The notes beneath the pieces are model-generated. The model was not told where the DNA came from and searched no databases. It was given only the letters and a program-made list of their open reading frames with translations. The translations under genes and the position numbers were made by a program. Shown here piece by piece: positions 22,653 through 34,953 of a stretch of DNA of 64,000 bases (position 1 is its first letter; each line of letters opens with the position of its first letter). Where the stretch lies: the NCBI GenBank assembly GCA_022419385.1, contig JAJUBI010000006.1, positions 2,976,001-3,040,000 of the forward strand, written 5' to 3'. This DNA is from Paraconiothyrium sp. Pb-2020. Lineage: Eukaryota; Ascomycota; Dothideomycetes; Pleosporales; Didymosphaeriaceae.

Positions 22653-24308
22653 ATGGATCCCCTCAAGAAGCAAGGTAATACAATTCTGCTTTTATTTTTG
22701 CCTCTTCTGCACGATATCCAGCGTTCCTGTTTTGGGGTTCTTTTTGGCTTTGTTTGCGTAAATCACACGCGATGGTACGGGTTTCGCCTGGGCAAGATTT
22801 GCCCGTAAAAGAGAGTTCAACGGTAAGTGAGGGAACTCAATCAAAGGCTGACGCTAGCAGCGTCCCGAATCTCCAAGGAGAAGGCCAAGGCAGAAGAGGT
22901 GATCACGACCCCCAGCTCAGCGCCGCCCGTTCCAGCTATTCCGGCCAAGTACAGGCTATACCCCACGTGCAAGCAGAATAGTCCTATTCCACCTACGCCG
23001 CCGTTCGCCAAACAGAGACCTGACACCGGTCGCTCTGCATCTAGCTCTCGTGCTGTTCCTCACGTGCCGCAGTCAATCGCGTCACGAAAATTTGTGCCAC
23101 TTATGACGCCGTACAGCGAGGAGGGCGGCCTGCCCAAGTCGCTGACATCAACCGCTAACTCAGTCTCGAGCGTGCGGGACCCTGAACTTGCTCCACAGTC
23201 ACCGTCCGAGGAAACTTTCAAAAGGCCGTCTTCAACTGCTAGCTCAGCTTCGAGCGTTCTGCAGCATAGATACGTGCCGAGGCCACCCAAGGGTACTACC
23301 TTCGGTGTCCCAAGGGAGGTGTGGGAAGATATATACGCAGATCACCCAGAGATCATACGCTTCAAAGAACACATACACAACGACGGGCCACCAATAGAGG
23401 AGATGGTATATTCCCCTGGTATTCCAGCCTCGGATTACCACAGATATAAAGCAAACTTTGAAGCTACCGGCTCTCCATTCGAGAGCACGAATGGGAAAGG
23501 AAAGAAGGACAAGACTGTTCCGCAGCCTTCGAGCTCCAAATCACTTACAGCAGCGGCCCCTTTCTCCCATGACCAGCACGAGGTTAAACATTCCGCTCCT
23601 CTTGACCCAGCCTCGCGTTTCTACGCCAATCGAGCCGCCGCATCCTCGACGAAGACGCTCAAGTCCATGTTCAAGTCCAGCTCAGCGGTTACTACACCGA
23701 CTAATCCGGAGTTCGCACCTCTCAGTCACATCGTCGACCCCCAGACCGAATCGAATCGCAAGTTCTCATCCTCATCCCGTAGGCCTGCATCAAAAGAGAG
23801 CCGAATCGCTTCTACCTCTAGTAGTAGCGGCAGCCGTTTCTCTGTGGGAACGTCTTCCTTGGAACGGTCTAGCAAGGGTAGACTCAAGCCAAAGAAGAGT
23901 CTGCGCGACTTGTTTCAACGCTCTTCATCCTCAAGCTCTTCCAAGCAACCGGGACCCTTCCACATTTCCCGCCCCGTTCTTGTCCCGCAGCCTGGCTCCG
24001 ACTCTGACGTCCCACCTCTCCCTGCGACCGTTAAGTTCACCAAGCCTCCGGGCCCGCCGCCCACGCGTCCGCAGCGTCCTCATGAAGAGGTGGATCAGGA
24101 GCTAACTGCGATGCGGGGAAGTGGTGTTACTCGTCTCGGATTTGGGAGCAACAATCGTGTCCCGCGGCGAGAAATGGGTATTCGAACGCCTAGTGGGGAG
24201 GTGTACGAGCGGTACAACCAGGAGAGGTATACGGTGAAGAGATTTGGTAAGGGCATGCTCATCAGGGATAGCGTGACGGGTACGAAGGAGTTCGTGGAGG
24301 ACATCTGA
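22653..24308 (+). CDS. hypothetical disordered Ser/Pro-rich protein
   Basis: I do not recognise this protein. Proposed exons 22653-22674 and 22861-24308 (489 aa): MDPLKKQ joined to ASRISKEKAKAEEVITT. The join is in phase but the 186-nt intron is long, and a second GTAAGT at 22823 raises the chance of a further exon or alternative splicing. The middle is low complexity (Ser-rich runs, Pro-rich PPGPPPTRPQRP). Two blocks look structured or conserved: VPREVWEDIYADHPEIIRFKEHIHNDGPPIEEM (near 150-185) and the C-terminal 60 residues with GVTRLGFGSNNRVPRREMGIRTPSGEVYERYNQERYTVKRF split across positions about 430-470. The coding frame is well supported by its length; the start is less certain. Confidence 0.65.
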
Positions 24309-24763
24309 AGGGGCAATGAGTACCCAAGGTCAGGTACGAAAGTGCAAGGCATGTATAGTAGCAATCGCATGAACGGTACTAGGGATTGGGTACCGGTTGT
24401 ATGAAGGAGAATTGGATCTGCCCAGGTTTCGTTATGCTGCCTACAGGGCACTCAGCCGACACATGTGGTAGAATTAGGCCTTCCTGCCATGGATTCGAAA
24501 GCGGCAGAGTAAAAGTTAAGATATATTCTAATTGCCCATGACCTGCTAGTGAGTTCTGCCACGCCTTTTTGAGGCAATGCACGCTTTCTTAGACTCTAAA
24601 GTAGCATTAAAATCATGGAGTCAAGAAAACTTGCCAAGTCGCACTAACTGTTCCCGAGCTAGCCCCTTCACACACTTCCCGAAGCGATTCATTCATCTTC
24701 TGCGCACTGTTGCACAACGAAACTTGCTTTCACTGATCACTCGTGTTCCTGGAGAGTTCAAAG
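24309..24763. other. short intergenic, RIT1 promoter side
   Basis: 455 nt between tandem plus-strand genes; nothing recognisable beyond flanks. Confidence 0.5.
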
Positions 24764-26813
24764 ATGTCACGGCCTCTTACCCAATCTGACTTGATCTTTC
24801 CCACACAATCTCTTTCTATGTCCTCTACACTAAGTTCTCTAAAGCGCTCCGCGCTGTCCATCCGTAACCGTCTCTCGTCAATACAGTTCGATGCCAAGTT
24901 TGTCGCATCAGTATCCGTAGCTTTTGGGTTGCCGCTCGTTGCGAATGAGCGTTGTGGAAGCTGGTACATAACTCCGGAGAAGAAAGCCGAGAGCGTATAC
25001 TTCAAGAGCACAGACGGACACACTAATGAATGGAAGTTCAGCGTCAGGAGATTGAATTTGCAGTTGCTCGATCTTGTCGGCAGATCTGGAGGATGCGTTA
25101 TCGTGGACTCTACGAGGAGAGGTAAGAGCATGTCAGACGCATTTTCCAAAACAATTCCTATATGGTGCTGCGTCATGAACAACGCGCTTTTCTCTGACCT
25201 TGGAGAGCACGAGCTCCATTCAGCTCCTCAAGCAGTCTCGGAGTCGGAACAAGCGCAGATAGAGAAGAGGATGAATGGCTTTGTCCGCGAATTTCTGGAC
25301 ATTTGCAAACCGGATGTGGAGCTCTTGCGCAGCAAAATCCAGAAACCTCTACGGCCAATTTGGATAACCCAAAACTCGAGCATACCAGAAACACCGCCTT
25401 CATTTTCGGACTTCTACCCAGTGGTATTGTGTACGGCATCACGACGGGTGACTGGCGCTGAAGGATCTGAAGGCGGATACATCCAGGGTGCGGCTGACGA
25501 TCACGAAGCTTGGTCGCAGGGCCTGACACCAACACTGTTCTGGAGCCACGAAGAAACACTGCTTAATACGAATGAAGAAGATCTTCCAGATCTCATCAAG
25601 AAACTTGTCGAGGAAGAGATAACCTCTGATGCAATACCAATACTCATCAAGCCAACATCCAACCTCTACATCTCTACCACACAGAATCTGAAGACCTCAT
25701 CGTTCGACGTGGTGATTAGCTGCGGGACCGAACCGCTTCCTGAATTTCAATCCAAGTCGAGCAAACGATACCTACATCTCCAGTGTCAAGCAGGTAAACT
25801 CGGTTCGCGAGACTTGCGACATCAGCTCAAACAGTTGTTTATCTTAGAAACATGGCTGCCATCAGGTCCGACTGACAAGAAAATACTCATCTGCGATCAC
25901 ACGGGTAGAGATCTGGCCGTTGGCACAGCCCTCGCAATCCTCTGCATGTATGCAGATGCGAATGGCGTACTCGCTTGTCGGCCTCACGAAGGGGCCAAAA
26001 TCGATAAGAAGGTCATTAAGCAGCGACTCTCGTGGCTCACTACTACGCATCCGACGCTGAATCCACCGAGGACGACGCTGCAATCTGTCAATGCGTTTCT
26101 TATGCCCAACCCGTCAGGTACCCATGTGCCGCCATCTCCTCCTGGAACAGCTCGTGCCACCTTCGCCGCCGCTTCAAGTACCTCTACTCGAAACCTACTT
26201 GAAGAGCCCCATACAGACGCACATTCATCTCCAGTCCCCCGCTCACCATCAACCACCCTTGCTCAACCATGTGCGTTGCTACCTACTGCCTCAACCATCT
26301 TCACCTCCCTGCAAAGTCACGGCCCCTGGGCTTTCACCCGGACCTTAACCTCAAACCTTCCTTCCCACCCCTCCGGCAATGTCACCGGAACCGCGACCTT
26401 CACACCCTTGCCTTGCTCGCGCCCCTCGCTTCTCTACACCGAGGAGGGCGAGTTTTCCACCGATACAGGTCTACGTTTCACCGCGCGGAGGAAGTATGTC
26501 TATATTTTACGAGGCGAGTTGAACAAAGAGGTAGAGGGGACGTTTGAAGGGGAGTACGTGGCTGTGCATTTCCACGAGGAGGAGGAAGTGGATGGGGGGT
26601 GGTTTGTTTGTCACGATGGGAGACATGGAAAGGAAAGAGGGAGGGGTAGTAAGTGTGCCGAATAGGGAGCAGCATCTGTGTGCGGAGGATTTGTATACCG
26701 CGCGGTGGGAGTTTCCTGTTTTTGGTGACGGGAAGAAGATGGAGTGGTGGAGGGTAAGGTATGATGTCAAGGGACCAAGGAAGGACTATGTGAGCGAGAC
26801 GATGTATGCGTGA
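24764..26813 (+). CDS. RIT1: initiator tRNA phosphoribosyltransferase Rit1 with C-terminal DUF6314-like domain (frame break near the end)
   Basis: Adds a 2'-O-ribosyl phosphate to A64 of initiator tRNA-Met, keeping it out of elongation. From ATG 24764 (MSRPLTQSDLIFPTQS) the frame shows the Rit1 N-terminal domain (LSSLKRSALSIRNRLSSI, ANERCGSWYI, CVIVDSTRRGKSMSDAFS, PIWCCVMN). It continues into the phosphatase-like Rit1 C-terminal domain ending PRTTLQSVNAFLM. A further domain follows (GPWAFTRTLTSNL, YTEEGEFSTDTG, RRKYVYIL) that resembles fungal DUF6314. Its last part (EQHLCAEDLYTARWEF, VKGPRKDY) is in the +1 frame, from about 26666 to the stop at 26811-26813. The first frame would stop at 26663-26665. 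A 64-nt intron 26602-26665 (GTTTGT..TAG) would restore the frame, giving DGGW-EQHLC, but lacks a clear branch site; a one-base frameshift is the alternative. Confidence 0.88.
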
Positions 26814-26945
26814 AAGCCTAGTCGTGCATTAAATGTGTCGTCGTTTTGCGTAGAGTGAAGTAGAGAGCAGAATCTGCCTCGCTACTAAGGGGTATCTCAA
26901 TATATCCATGCGCCGAAAATCCTGGCAGCAACTCTATACACAGTT

Positions 26946-29393
26946 CTAATCCTCGCCCCACCCGTCATTCTCATCTACCTCAAGGACCTCAACGCCCTCC
27001 TCGTCCTGCTGGAACGTGACCTGTTTCTCCTTGCCCTTCTTCCCTTTCTTCTTCTTCCCTGCTTCGTTCTCGCCGCCTTCCTCGTCGCTCATGAACCCAG
27101 CCAATCTCCTTTGCCTCCTATCCTCCTCAAACTCCGCCCTGGCCTCCTCAATCTGCCTCTTCGCATCCTCTTCGGCCGCCACCAGATCCATCTTAATCTG
27201 CTCGACGCGATCATATTGTTCACTTTCTTTGCCCGAAGCTTTCAGGAATTCATCCCAGTTACCAAGACGGGTGTCCTTTTGCTGTAAGATTTCCTTGATG
27301 ACCGCTGGTTGCTTGCGTTCTTCGCGGTTGAACTTGAGCTTAAGTGATCGGCGCGACACACCCTCGAAGAGCGTTGTCATCATGCCGAAGTCTGTGCCAA
27401 ACATCCTGAGCGCATCGTAGAAGTCCTGCGTGCTTCTGATGTCCCACCGCTTGCCCTGACCAGGCAGCAGGAATTCTTCAGGAAAACGCTTGTTGTTCCG
27501 CATGAAGCTTCGCGACGTGATGCGATTCGTGAAGTCGTCTTCTTCAACAACCTCCTCAGCATAACGAGTTTCAGCAATCTCTTCGTAGTTCACCTGACCC
27601 GAACCTTGCACGATGCGCATCTCGCCCCCCACCATTTCGTACCTAACCTGTTCTTGCACCGTGCGGACTGCGTTTTCTTTTTCCTGCGCCTGGCGCTCCA
27701 TCTCAGCATGTACGGCTCGACTGTTCATTTGTTCGGCTTCCTTCTCCTTCTGGCGTTGTTTGACTTCCTCCCAGTTGATCTCACGCATCTTCTTTTCACG
27801 TTGCGACAGTTTTCCAATACGAATGTTTCGGCGCGCAAGATCCTCCATGAAGAAGTTGTCCTCATCGATTACCTCATCCTCAGCGTCTGAAGGAGTTGGT
27901 GCTCTTGGTGGACGACCTTTTCGTCTCGGCTGCTGTTCACCTTCGCCGTTGGGCTGCGAGGTACTTTGACGCTTGCGCTTCCTCGATGGTGTCGGGCGAA
28001 TGGACCTGCTGCCCTCGCCGTTCTCCGCTGGTTCACTATTCTCCACGTCCGGCGCGTTTTCAAAAGATTCGCTAATCTCGTTCTCCATTCCAGGCGTGAC
28101 ATCTTGTCCAGACTCCGCGGGCGTTGGGGCCGTCGCTTTGGCCTTTCTAAGTTGCCGTTTCTTAGGAGGTAGTTGGACCGTGCCATCCTCTTCATCAGTA
28201 GGTGCCCCCGCTGCTTTCCTTTTGCCTCTAGCCTTTGCACTTGGTCGTTTGGATCGTGGCGGGACATAATCATCCTCCACCTCCCCAGCCTCTCGCCTTC
28301 TCGCTTCCTCATCTTCTTCCCCGTCCATGTTTCGGAGTGTAACTGCCTTCCTCTTACGTCTGCCTGTAGGTTTGCGAGAGGTTATCGACCCTTCCTTGTT
28401 GCCAACTGCAGCATTGACCGCGTTCCATGATCGCTCCTCTGCGGGCTCCGCAGTGGTTTGCGTAGCGTGTATGTTCTCCGAAGCTGCATTCTGTGGATGA
28501 GTAGGGGTTACGGTATCAGCGGTGATTTCTGAATAGATAGCAGGATCAACTGGTGTTTCCACGGGATAGCTGGCGACTTCGGCTGGTTTGGTAACATTTG
28601 CAGCAGGCTGGGTAATAGCTTCGGAAGAAGATTCTGCGACGGGATCAGCGGTTCGGTCCGGTTGCACATCTTCTGCTGACCTCTCATAGGCTGACTTTTG
28701 CTGTGCAGTGGCTACAGGATCCGCGACAGCAGCCTCTGGTTCTGCCAGTTGTGTTTGTCTTTCCTCTGGTGCTTCTGATCTTTGTCGCTGCGGTGAACGT
28801 TCAGACTCATTTTCTGCAGTAGCTATCGGCGAGGTGGCAGCCCGCGACGCAGGTTGCGCAGAAGTATCGGTGCGTTCTTTGGGTTGAGAAGTAATGTTCT
28901 CGATTGTGGAAGCGGGCGTTGATGAAGATTCGGTGGCCGCATCAGGAGCGCTCGTGTCAGCGACTACAGTCGGCGGCACATGCACTTCTTCTGTCGGGGG
29001 CACATCTTTTCGGATCGGTTCTTGTGTCGTAGTGGGTGTAGGAGACTGTGCGGACGCAGATTGCTCGATGTTGAGCGTATGATCTATTTGGGCTTGAGAC
29101 TGTTCAAGGACGGGTGTAGAGTCTGCTCGTGTTTGCGACGGAGTTTGCGAGGTCTCCTCTAGGACAGGATTGAAGTTCGAAGAGGAAGGTACGGTCGGCT
29201 TAGGTGCGGCAGGTGCGGCAGGTCGGCGTCGAACAGCCTTCTTCGGTGCGAATGTCTTTGCACCCTCTGGTGCAGCGTCAGTTTGGTTCGGGTACTGTTC
29301 CTAAAGGGCCAATTTACTATTGATGAAAGCAGAGGTAATGGTTGGCGCTTTAGGTGCGGCTTTGGGCTGCGACTGCTCCCCCTCTCCCGACAT
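26946..29393 (-). CDS. BDP1: transcription factor TFIIIB subunit B'' (Bdp1)
   Basis: Subunit of TFIIIB that with TBP and Brf1 recruits RNA polymerase III to tRNA and 5S genes. Exons 29318-29393 and 26946-29266 give 798 aa. The N-terminus becomes MSGEGEQSQPKAAPKAPTIT...SAFIN-KGAKTFAPKKAVRRRP, matching the FIN-K..KFAPK start of fungal Bdp1. The central third is disordered, acidic and Pro/Thr-rich with basic blocks. The SANT/Myb domain lies near residues 630-680 (KRWDIRSTQDFYDALRMFG, TDFGMMTTLFEGVSRRSLK), followed by a helical extension and acidic tail. The intron is 51 nt, a multiple of three, with donor GTAAAT, branch CTGAC and acceptor CCAG. It contains an in-frame TAG, so only splicing joins the start to the rest. 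The gene is convergent with RIT1. Confidence 0.92.
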
Positions 29394-29789
29394 CTCGACG
29401 CAGAGTGCTGCTGCCGCGAATTCTATGCGACGAGGTTACAATGTGAAGCCAGAAAGTTTAGTGGGGAAGACGCGCCTGCCTTCTGCACAGACAGCACGGA
29501 CACGCCAAGCTAAGTAGTGCATGCCTTAGCGTGCACGTGATCAAGGATCGAATCTTCGCCTGCGAGTCTGAGGACCAAGGACACTCACCCTCCACCACCG
29601 GCCACACACGACAACCTCCACCCGCGCCCTCACTTCTGTCTCTCCTTCAACGGCGATCGTGTATCTCTCCTTTTCTTCTTATGACTTGATTGGCGCTTCC
29701 CTCGCCGCTATATCGCCAACGTCGCTTCGACTGCTCTGATGAGGCTCGAAGCCAGAACCGTCGTGCCCCCATCGCTTGACACCGTCAAG
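29394..29789. promoter_or_regulatory. divergent promoter region BDP1 / BRE1
   Basis: 396 nt between divergent start codons; both promoters lie here. No defined site was recognised. Confidence 0.5.
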
Positions 29790-32147
29790 ATGGAGGACCG
29801 CAAGCGGCCCAGCGCGTCTGACGACTCTGTACCTCCTGCTAAGAGGCAAGCCGTCGCCGTGAATGGTGTGAGACCGCATCCAGACGCTGACATGCCGTGG
29901 AAAGACGACATCGAGGTCCGCCTCCGCTCCGCCCCCATTTGCGCCCTTGCCGCTGTCATCGGACACGATCGCTGACCATAAATTGCGTGTAGTCTTTTCA
30001 GAAAGATGCCATCCTCCGCCAGATGCGCGAGTATAAGCGTGAAAAGGCCACGGTCGAGTCTCAGCTCCACGAGATCGAGAACCGCTCCAAACACCACGAC
30101 GACCACCTGCGTACGATCGATATATGGTTTGATCAGGTTAGTGCATACTGCTTTCGATGTCCTGGGGCTGTGCTGACGGTTGCTAGTTGATTGATGAGAT
30201 TAAGATACTAAGCGGGGAAACGCTTCCCTCGGCTCAGCAAGATGGTGAGTGCACGCCCCAGGACGTAGAAGCAGTATCGGTATGGTCTCTAATCGGCACG
30301 CCAGGAGCTCCCAGCATACCCGGATCTCTTTTCTTTGAAGACAGCGAGACTCTGCGCAAACACCTGTCTGGGCGTAAGGACAAAATCTTGTCAGCATTAA
30401 CCACTTTGTTCGCAAAGTATCCCCCAGCCAGTCCTGAGGTGGCTAGTCTGCAGCAGCAAATGTCGAGAATCCTGGCTTCGGAAAAAGAACACATATGCGA
30501 GCTACAGAGGATCGGCACGGAAAAGGAGCAAATGGCCGAACGATTGGTCGCCGCTACCCACCGTTATATGATTGCGGAAAAGAAGCTCGACAGATTGAAG
30601 AGTCAACAGGTTCAGAAGCTGGAGAGTCAAACCTTGGCTAATGCCACTGTCAAAGAAGAAACCCCTTCTGCAAGCAACGGTGCGGAACCGATGAATGGTG
30701 TTGAACCTAGTGGACCAGCAGAAGGGTCAGAATCGGACCGTAAACAAGCGCTAGCTGAAGCTGCGAAACGGAAGGAACATGTGGAGCAGCTGGAGGCTGA
30801 GAACAAGAAGCTGACCCAGGAGGTAACGGCGCTGAACGTGAAACTAGCGGGTCTCTCCGATGACGATTATGCCAAAACGGATCTATTCAAGGCCTTCAAG
30901 TCACAGCACGAGGACGTCATCAAGCGCATAAACAATCTGGAAGCAACCAACATTCAGTTGCGGACGGAAGCACAGAAGTACCAAGCCGAAAGGACCGCTT
31001 ATCGCATAAAGGTAGACGATGAAGCTCGTGCCACAATCAGTGAATCTGAAGGCGCCGTGGTCCAAGCCGAAGCCAATTTGACGCGCATTCGCAACGCTCG
31101 TGACGAACTTTTGTCCAAGGTTAGCATTTTGGAGACCACCCAGAAGAACGTGGATGCCTCGAAACAGCAGACCCAGGAGCTGATGAGCGCATGTGAGAGC
31201 AGGATCGCTGCCCTAGAGTCCGAGTGCGAGCGACTGCGCTTGCAGATTGCGGAGAAAGAAAAGACAGAGGGGTCGATAGAGCAAGAAGATCTGACGCCGG
31301 AGCAGCTACAGAGCAAGCTCAAGACTCTCCAAAGTCAATACCAACTCGTGGTCAACGAGCTTCCGGCTATGGAAACAGCGTGGAAAAAGGCCCAAGCAGT
31401 CGCTGGAAAGAAAATTGCCGAGACCGCAACGTGGGAAGAGAACATGACTAAGGCATATGCGGACAAGGCGAAGGCTGACCAGAAATTTTTCGCCGCGATG
31501 AAAGCTAAGGAGACCCTTGAACAACAATTGCGAGTACTGCGAGCTCAGGCCACCAAAGGAACTGAAGTGGTTGCGCAATTGAAAGAGGCGGATTCATTAA
31601 GCCGATCCATGGTGGACAAACTGGAGAAGCAGACGGCTGAGATGCGGGCTCAGATGGAGGATCTTTCTCGGCAACACCGGGAACTACAACAGAAGACTAA
31701 CGAGGCCGCCATCATTACCGAAGGGTATGTCAGCCAAATCGCAGAACTCAAGAAGCATGTGGAAACCAAGGACGCCGCTTATCTTGAGGCGAAGAAATCG
31801 AAGCGCGAAGCCGAGGTTGAGCGGGATAAGATGTCGGAGAAGATCGAAGGCTTGGAGCAAGACATCGATCACTGGAAGCAGAAGAGCTTGGGTAACCAAA
31901 GCGAGCACACTGCATTGATGGAGGTACGTACATCTGCGGACAACCTTCAGGCTCCTTACTTACGAATGCGCAGTCTATGCTACAATGCCAGATCTGCAAG
32001 AACAAGATCAAGAACACCGTTATCAAAACATGCGGTCACGTCTTCTGCGACGGCTGCGTCCAGGATCGACTCACCAACCGGTCGAGGAAGTGTCCCAATT
32101 GCGGCAAAGCTTTCGGCAACGGCGACCTCATGCGCATCCATATCTAG
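29790..32147 (+). CDS. BRE1: E3 ubiquitin ligase Bre1 (histone H2B monoubiquitination)
   Basis: Nuclear RING E3 that with the E2 Rad6 monoubiquitinates histone H2B, upstream of H3K4 and H3K79 methylation. Exons 29790-29915, 29993-30136, 30187-31923 and 31974-32147, all phase 0, give 726 aa. It starts MEDRKRPSASDD, with the conserved FQKDAILRQMREYKREKATVE. A very long coiled coil fills exon 3. Exon 4 encodes the C-terminal C3HC4 RING: CQICKNKIKNTVIKTCGHVFC, then CVQDRL, then KCPNCGKAF and the terminal DLMRIHI. The first intron opens with the uncommon GTCCGC. An in-frame ATG at 29739 exists but 29790 gives the family-typical start. Confidence 0.95.
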
Positions 32148-32867
32148 GACTGATGGATCCAAAGTCAACGACGACAAGCACGGACCGGTCCTTTGTAATT
32201 TTTTTGTGTGAACAGAGCGACTTGTACAATATTGGACGTTTCTTTTCGATCTTTGCGACATGCACGATGCGATCTGGATGATGTTTTTGCGTGGAGGAGT
32301 CCGGAGAATTTCCAGCTTCACGACCATTCCAATGTGCTGCAAGCATTCGGCACATGATGCTGTCCATGGCAATATGGTGTGGGAACAAGCAAGCACCCTT
32401 TTGTTTTTGCAATGCATGGCTGGGAGGCGGGCATGCATGTCATGTTTTACTAGATGCCTTTTCAATTTTCTATGTACGTCCGAGAAGAGGATGTTTGGAA
32501 TGGGCACTGGGTGATAGGGTGCCGCAGCGATGCGTATATATCTTAAATAGCATGAGGTGCTGCGATTGCCCCCTGGGTCGAGAAAGTCGCGGTGGCCAAG
32601 GAAGCACAAATGAATAAAGAATTCAAAAGCAAATCAGGAATTGGGATGTATTGTGAAGCCGTGTAAGGGGTATATAGCCGTACTCTTCAGAGGTCGAAGA
32701 AGTGGAGAGCAAAAGAAACGCCAGCAATGCGGACAAAAGCGTCGTGACCAACCCATTCCATGCCATCCCATATCCCATCCTACCAGTTGTAATGTTAACC
32801 GTCTATAAACGCTCAGTTTGACCCGTTTATACTGCTGTTCGGAGCTTTGCTCCGTGGATCACGTAGT
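32148..32867. other. intergenic between convergent BRE1 and acyltransferase genes
   Basis: 720 nt of two 3' flanks; no gene seen. Confidence 0.5.
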
Positions 32868-34319
32868 TCACCGCACATGCAGCACCCTCAGTATCAGATT
32901 CCAGAACTTCAAGAACACATTAATAACCAGTGCGAACGCCGCGACCGGAACCAAAATCTGGAAGACCTCGAGCGGGTTTTTGGGGCGAACCTCCGTCTCG
33001 ATCCATCCTGCGCCCTTGAGCGGATTCGCGCCGTTGACAGCAGGACTGATACCCGCGTCGGCGGGGAATCGGCCGTTATCCAGGTAGTGCTCAATGAGGT
33101 CATCTTTCTCGCGGAAGCGCGCGAGAAGCCAGTCGCCGAAGACTTTCTCGTCGTGTGTGGGGATATCTTTGATAGCGAAGCGGCGCCAGTGCATGTTCAC
33201 GGATTTGGGGGGCCGGCCTTCGAAGTAGGTGCTGCGGAGGGTGAAGAGATCCTGGCCGTATTGGCCGCGGCTTGGGAGTGTTATTTTGAGGTTTTCCAGG
33301 AAGAAAGGAGAAGTTGACTTACGGCACGCCTTCGTAGGCGACGGTGCAATCGTACATGTAGTCGACAGTCTTCTCCAATTCCTGCAGACAAAACAACAGC
33401 CCTGTGCTTCGAGGAAGCATCGCATGCCGCAAGTCTTCGATGCCGTTCTTGTCAGCCCACTTCTTGCTGTTTGCCCGCCCATTATCGGACAAGTTGGTGC
33501 CCTCTGGGAAAATGAGCAGCCACATTGGGTCAAGGAAGGAGGAGCCGGACATGGGGCCTTGATGGGAGGAGCTCAGCTTGCGCAGGCGGTACTGAAAGCG
33601 TTCCTTATCCTTTGCCCACTTGCGTGAGAGAAAGATGAAGCCGTAGAACATCATGCCGGTACCAAGGACAGGAATGTACTTGATAGACTCTTTGAGGATG
33701 ATGTAGAGGTGGCCGTGCATCTTGTTGGTGTAGGCGACCCACCAAAGATAGACCCAGTCGGTGTAGATCTGTTGCAGTTAGCATGGCGTGGTGTCCCAGA
33801 GGATAGCACGATGTGGTCTACCTGGTGGTTTGCAATCAGAACCAGCCGTTCTGGGAAGTCCGTCTCAAGCCTTCCATCTTCCGTCTGCCTCAACTGCCCC
33901 CTCACACTCTCGTCCCCACTGACTCTCATTTTGACGGGCGCCCACCAGTGCGTCATTGTTGTGACCAGCACGCCAAACTGCTGCTTTGTCATAGCCATCC
34001 AGGCATAAAAGTAATCCATGCTGTAGAAATACAACGGCGCGCCGATGACCTGTGATACGGCGATGCTGAAACCCGGAGTTAGCACCCTGCACGACGGCGT
34101 TAGCACCAGAGAAACCTACGCAATGCAGCCTCCGTTGAAATACACGAAGAAGAGGAGCATGCGCAGCGCCTGCGTCCAGGTCCCATGCTTCGCGACACCG
34201 CTGGGGTGCGCGTCCGCAGGTGAGGCTTCTGCAAGCTTCTTCTCGTGGTCTTTCTTCGGCATAGGTGATATGGTCGCGGCGGATGTGGGCGGATGGCGCA
34301 TCTTGAGCTCGGTCGCCAT
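32868..34319 (-). CDS. PlsC-type lysophospholipid acyltransferase (Cst26/LCLAT-like), ER membrane
   Basis: Membrane acyltransferase that re-acylates lysophospholipids, of the AGPAT/LCLAT family whose yeast member Cst26/Psi1 acts on lysophosphatidylinositol. Exons 34120-34319, 33822-34065, 33323-33768 and 32868-33270 total 1293 nt (430 aa). The N-terminus is followed by a membrane segment (ALRMLLFFVYFNGGC). The HX4D catalytic motif is NHQIYTD, formed across the second intron, followed by WVYLWWVAYTNKMHG. The acyl-acceptor motif is FPEGTN. C-terminal features include FEGRPPKSVNMHWRRFAI and a final hydrophobic segment. The third intron (33271-33322) ends in AAG rather than YAG, chosen because it alone keeps the conserved GQYGQDLF frame. 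Exact substrate is not determined. Confidence 0.9.
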
Positions 34320-34953
34320 GGTGGAAGAGGATGTTCGGGCGACGGAGCCTACGGGTGCGTGCACGGGAATATGTAGGGGTGGTATACGGTAGGCGTCCGC
34401 GTGCCTGAAGAAGGTGGCCTGGTGCGGCTTACGGCGCGTGGGTGGGCAATAAAGAATAGGATACAAGAACAGCGGTGCTGCGAAAGAATAACGTGTTCAT
34501 GTAGCGAAAGGTCCTGAGACATCAACAATCTGCGGCGTGCAAGTTGGGTGGAGAGTAGAAGTAATTCGAAGCATGGTGCAAGATGCTGCTGACACGCACT
34601 GCCCCACGCTCGAGCTCAAGCTCGCTCGGACGAATAGATCACCCCCGCCATGCACATGTGATAACATGTAAACGCCGCTCGGAGCTTGGGCCGCCAAGGA
34701 TTTCTTCTCTGTCGCAACTAGAGTTATACCGTGGACTGTCGCACGACCACGATGAGGTGCTGCTGTCGCTGCAAGATTGTCTGACTCTAGCCTGGACCAC
34801 GCATAATACCAGCAAAAGATCTCCAGCCTTGCGATTATCATCGCCCTTTACAACGTCTTTGACAGGTAATGGCGGCTGCGCATCTCTCCAAGCTCTCCAC
34901 GTGCGACAACATACGACGAACGACTCCCGTCCGATAGCATTACAGCTTCCAGG
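34320..34953. promoter_or_regulatory. divergent promoter region acyltransferase / NAD kinase
   Basis: 634 nt between divergent start codons. No specific site recognised. Confidence 0.5.

Noticed and set aside
22272..22808. 178-codon frame before the unknown gene
   Set aside because: Covers the likely leader and first intron and shows no domain.
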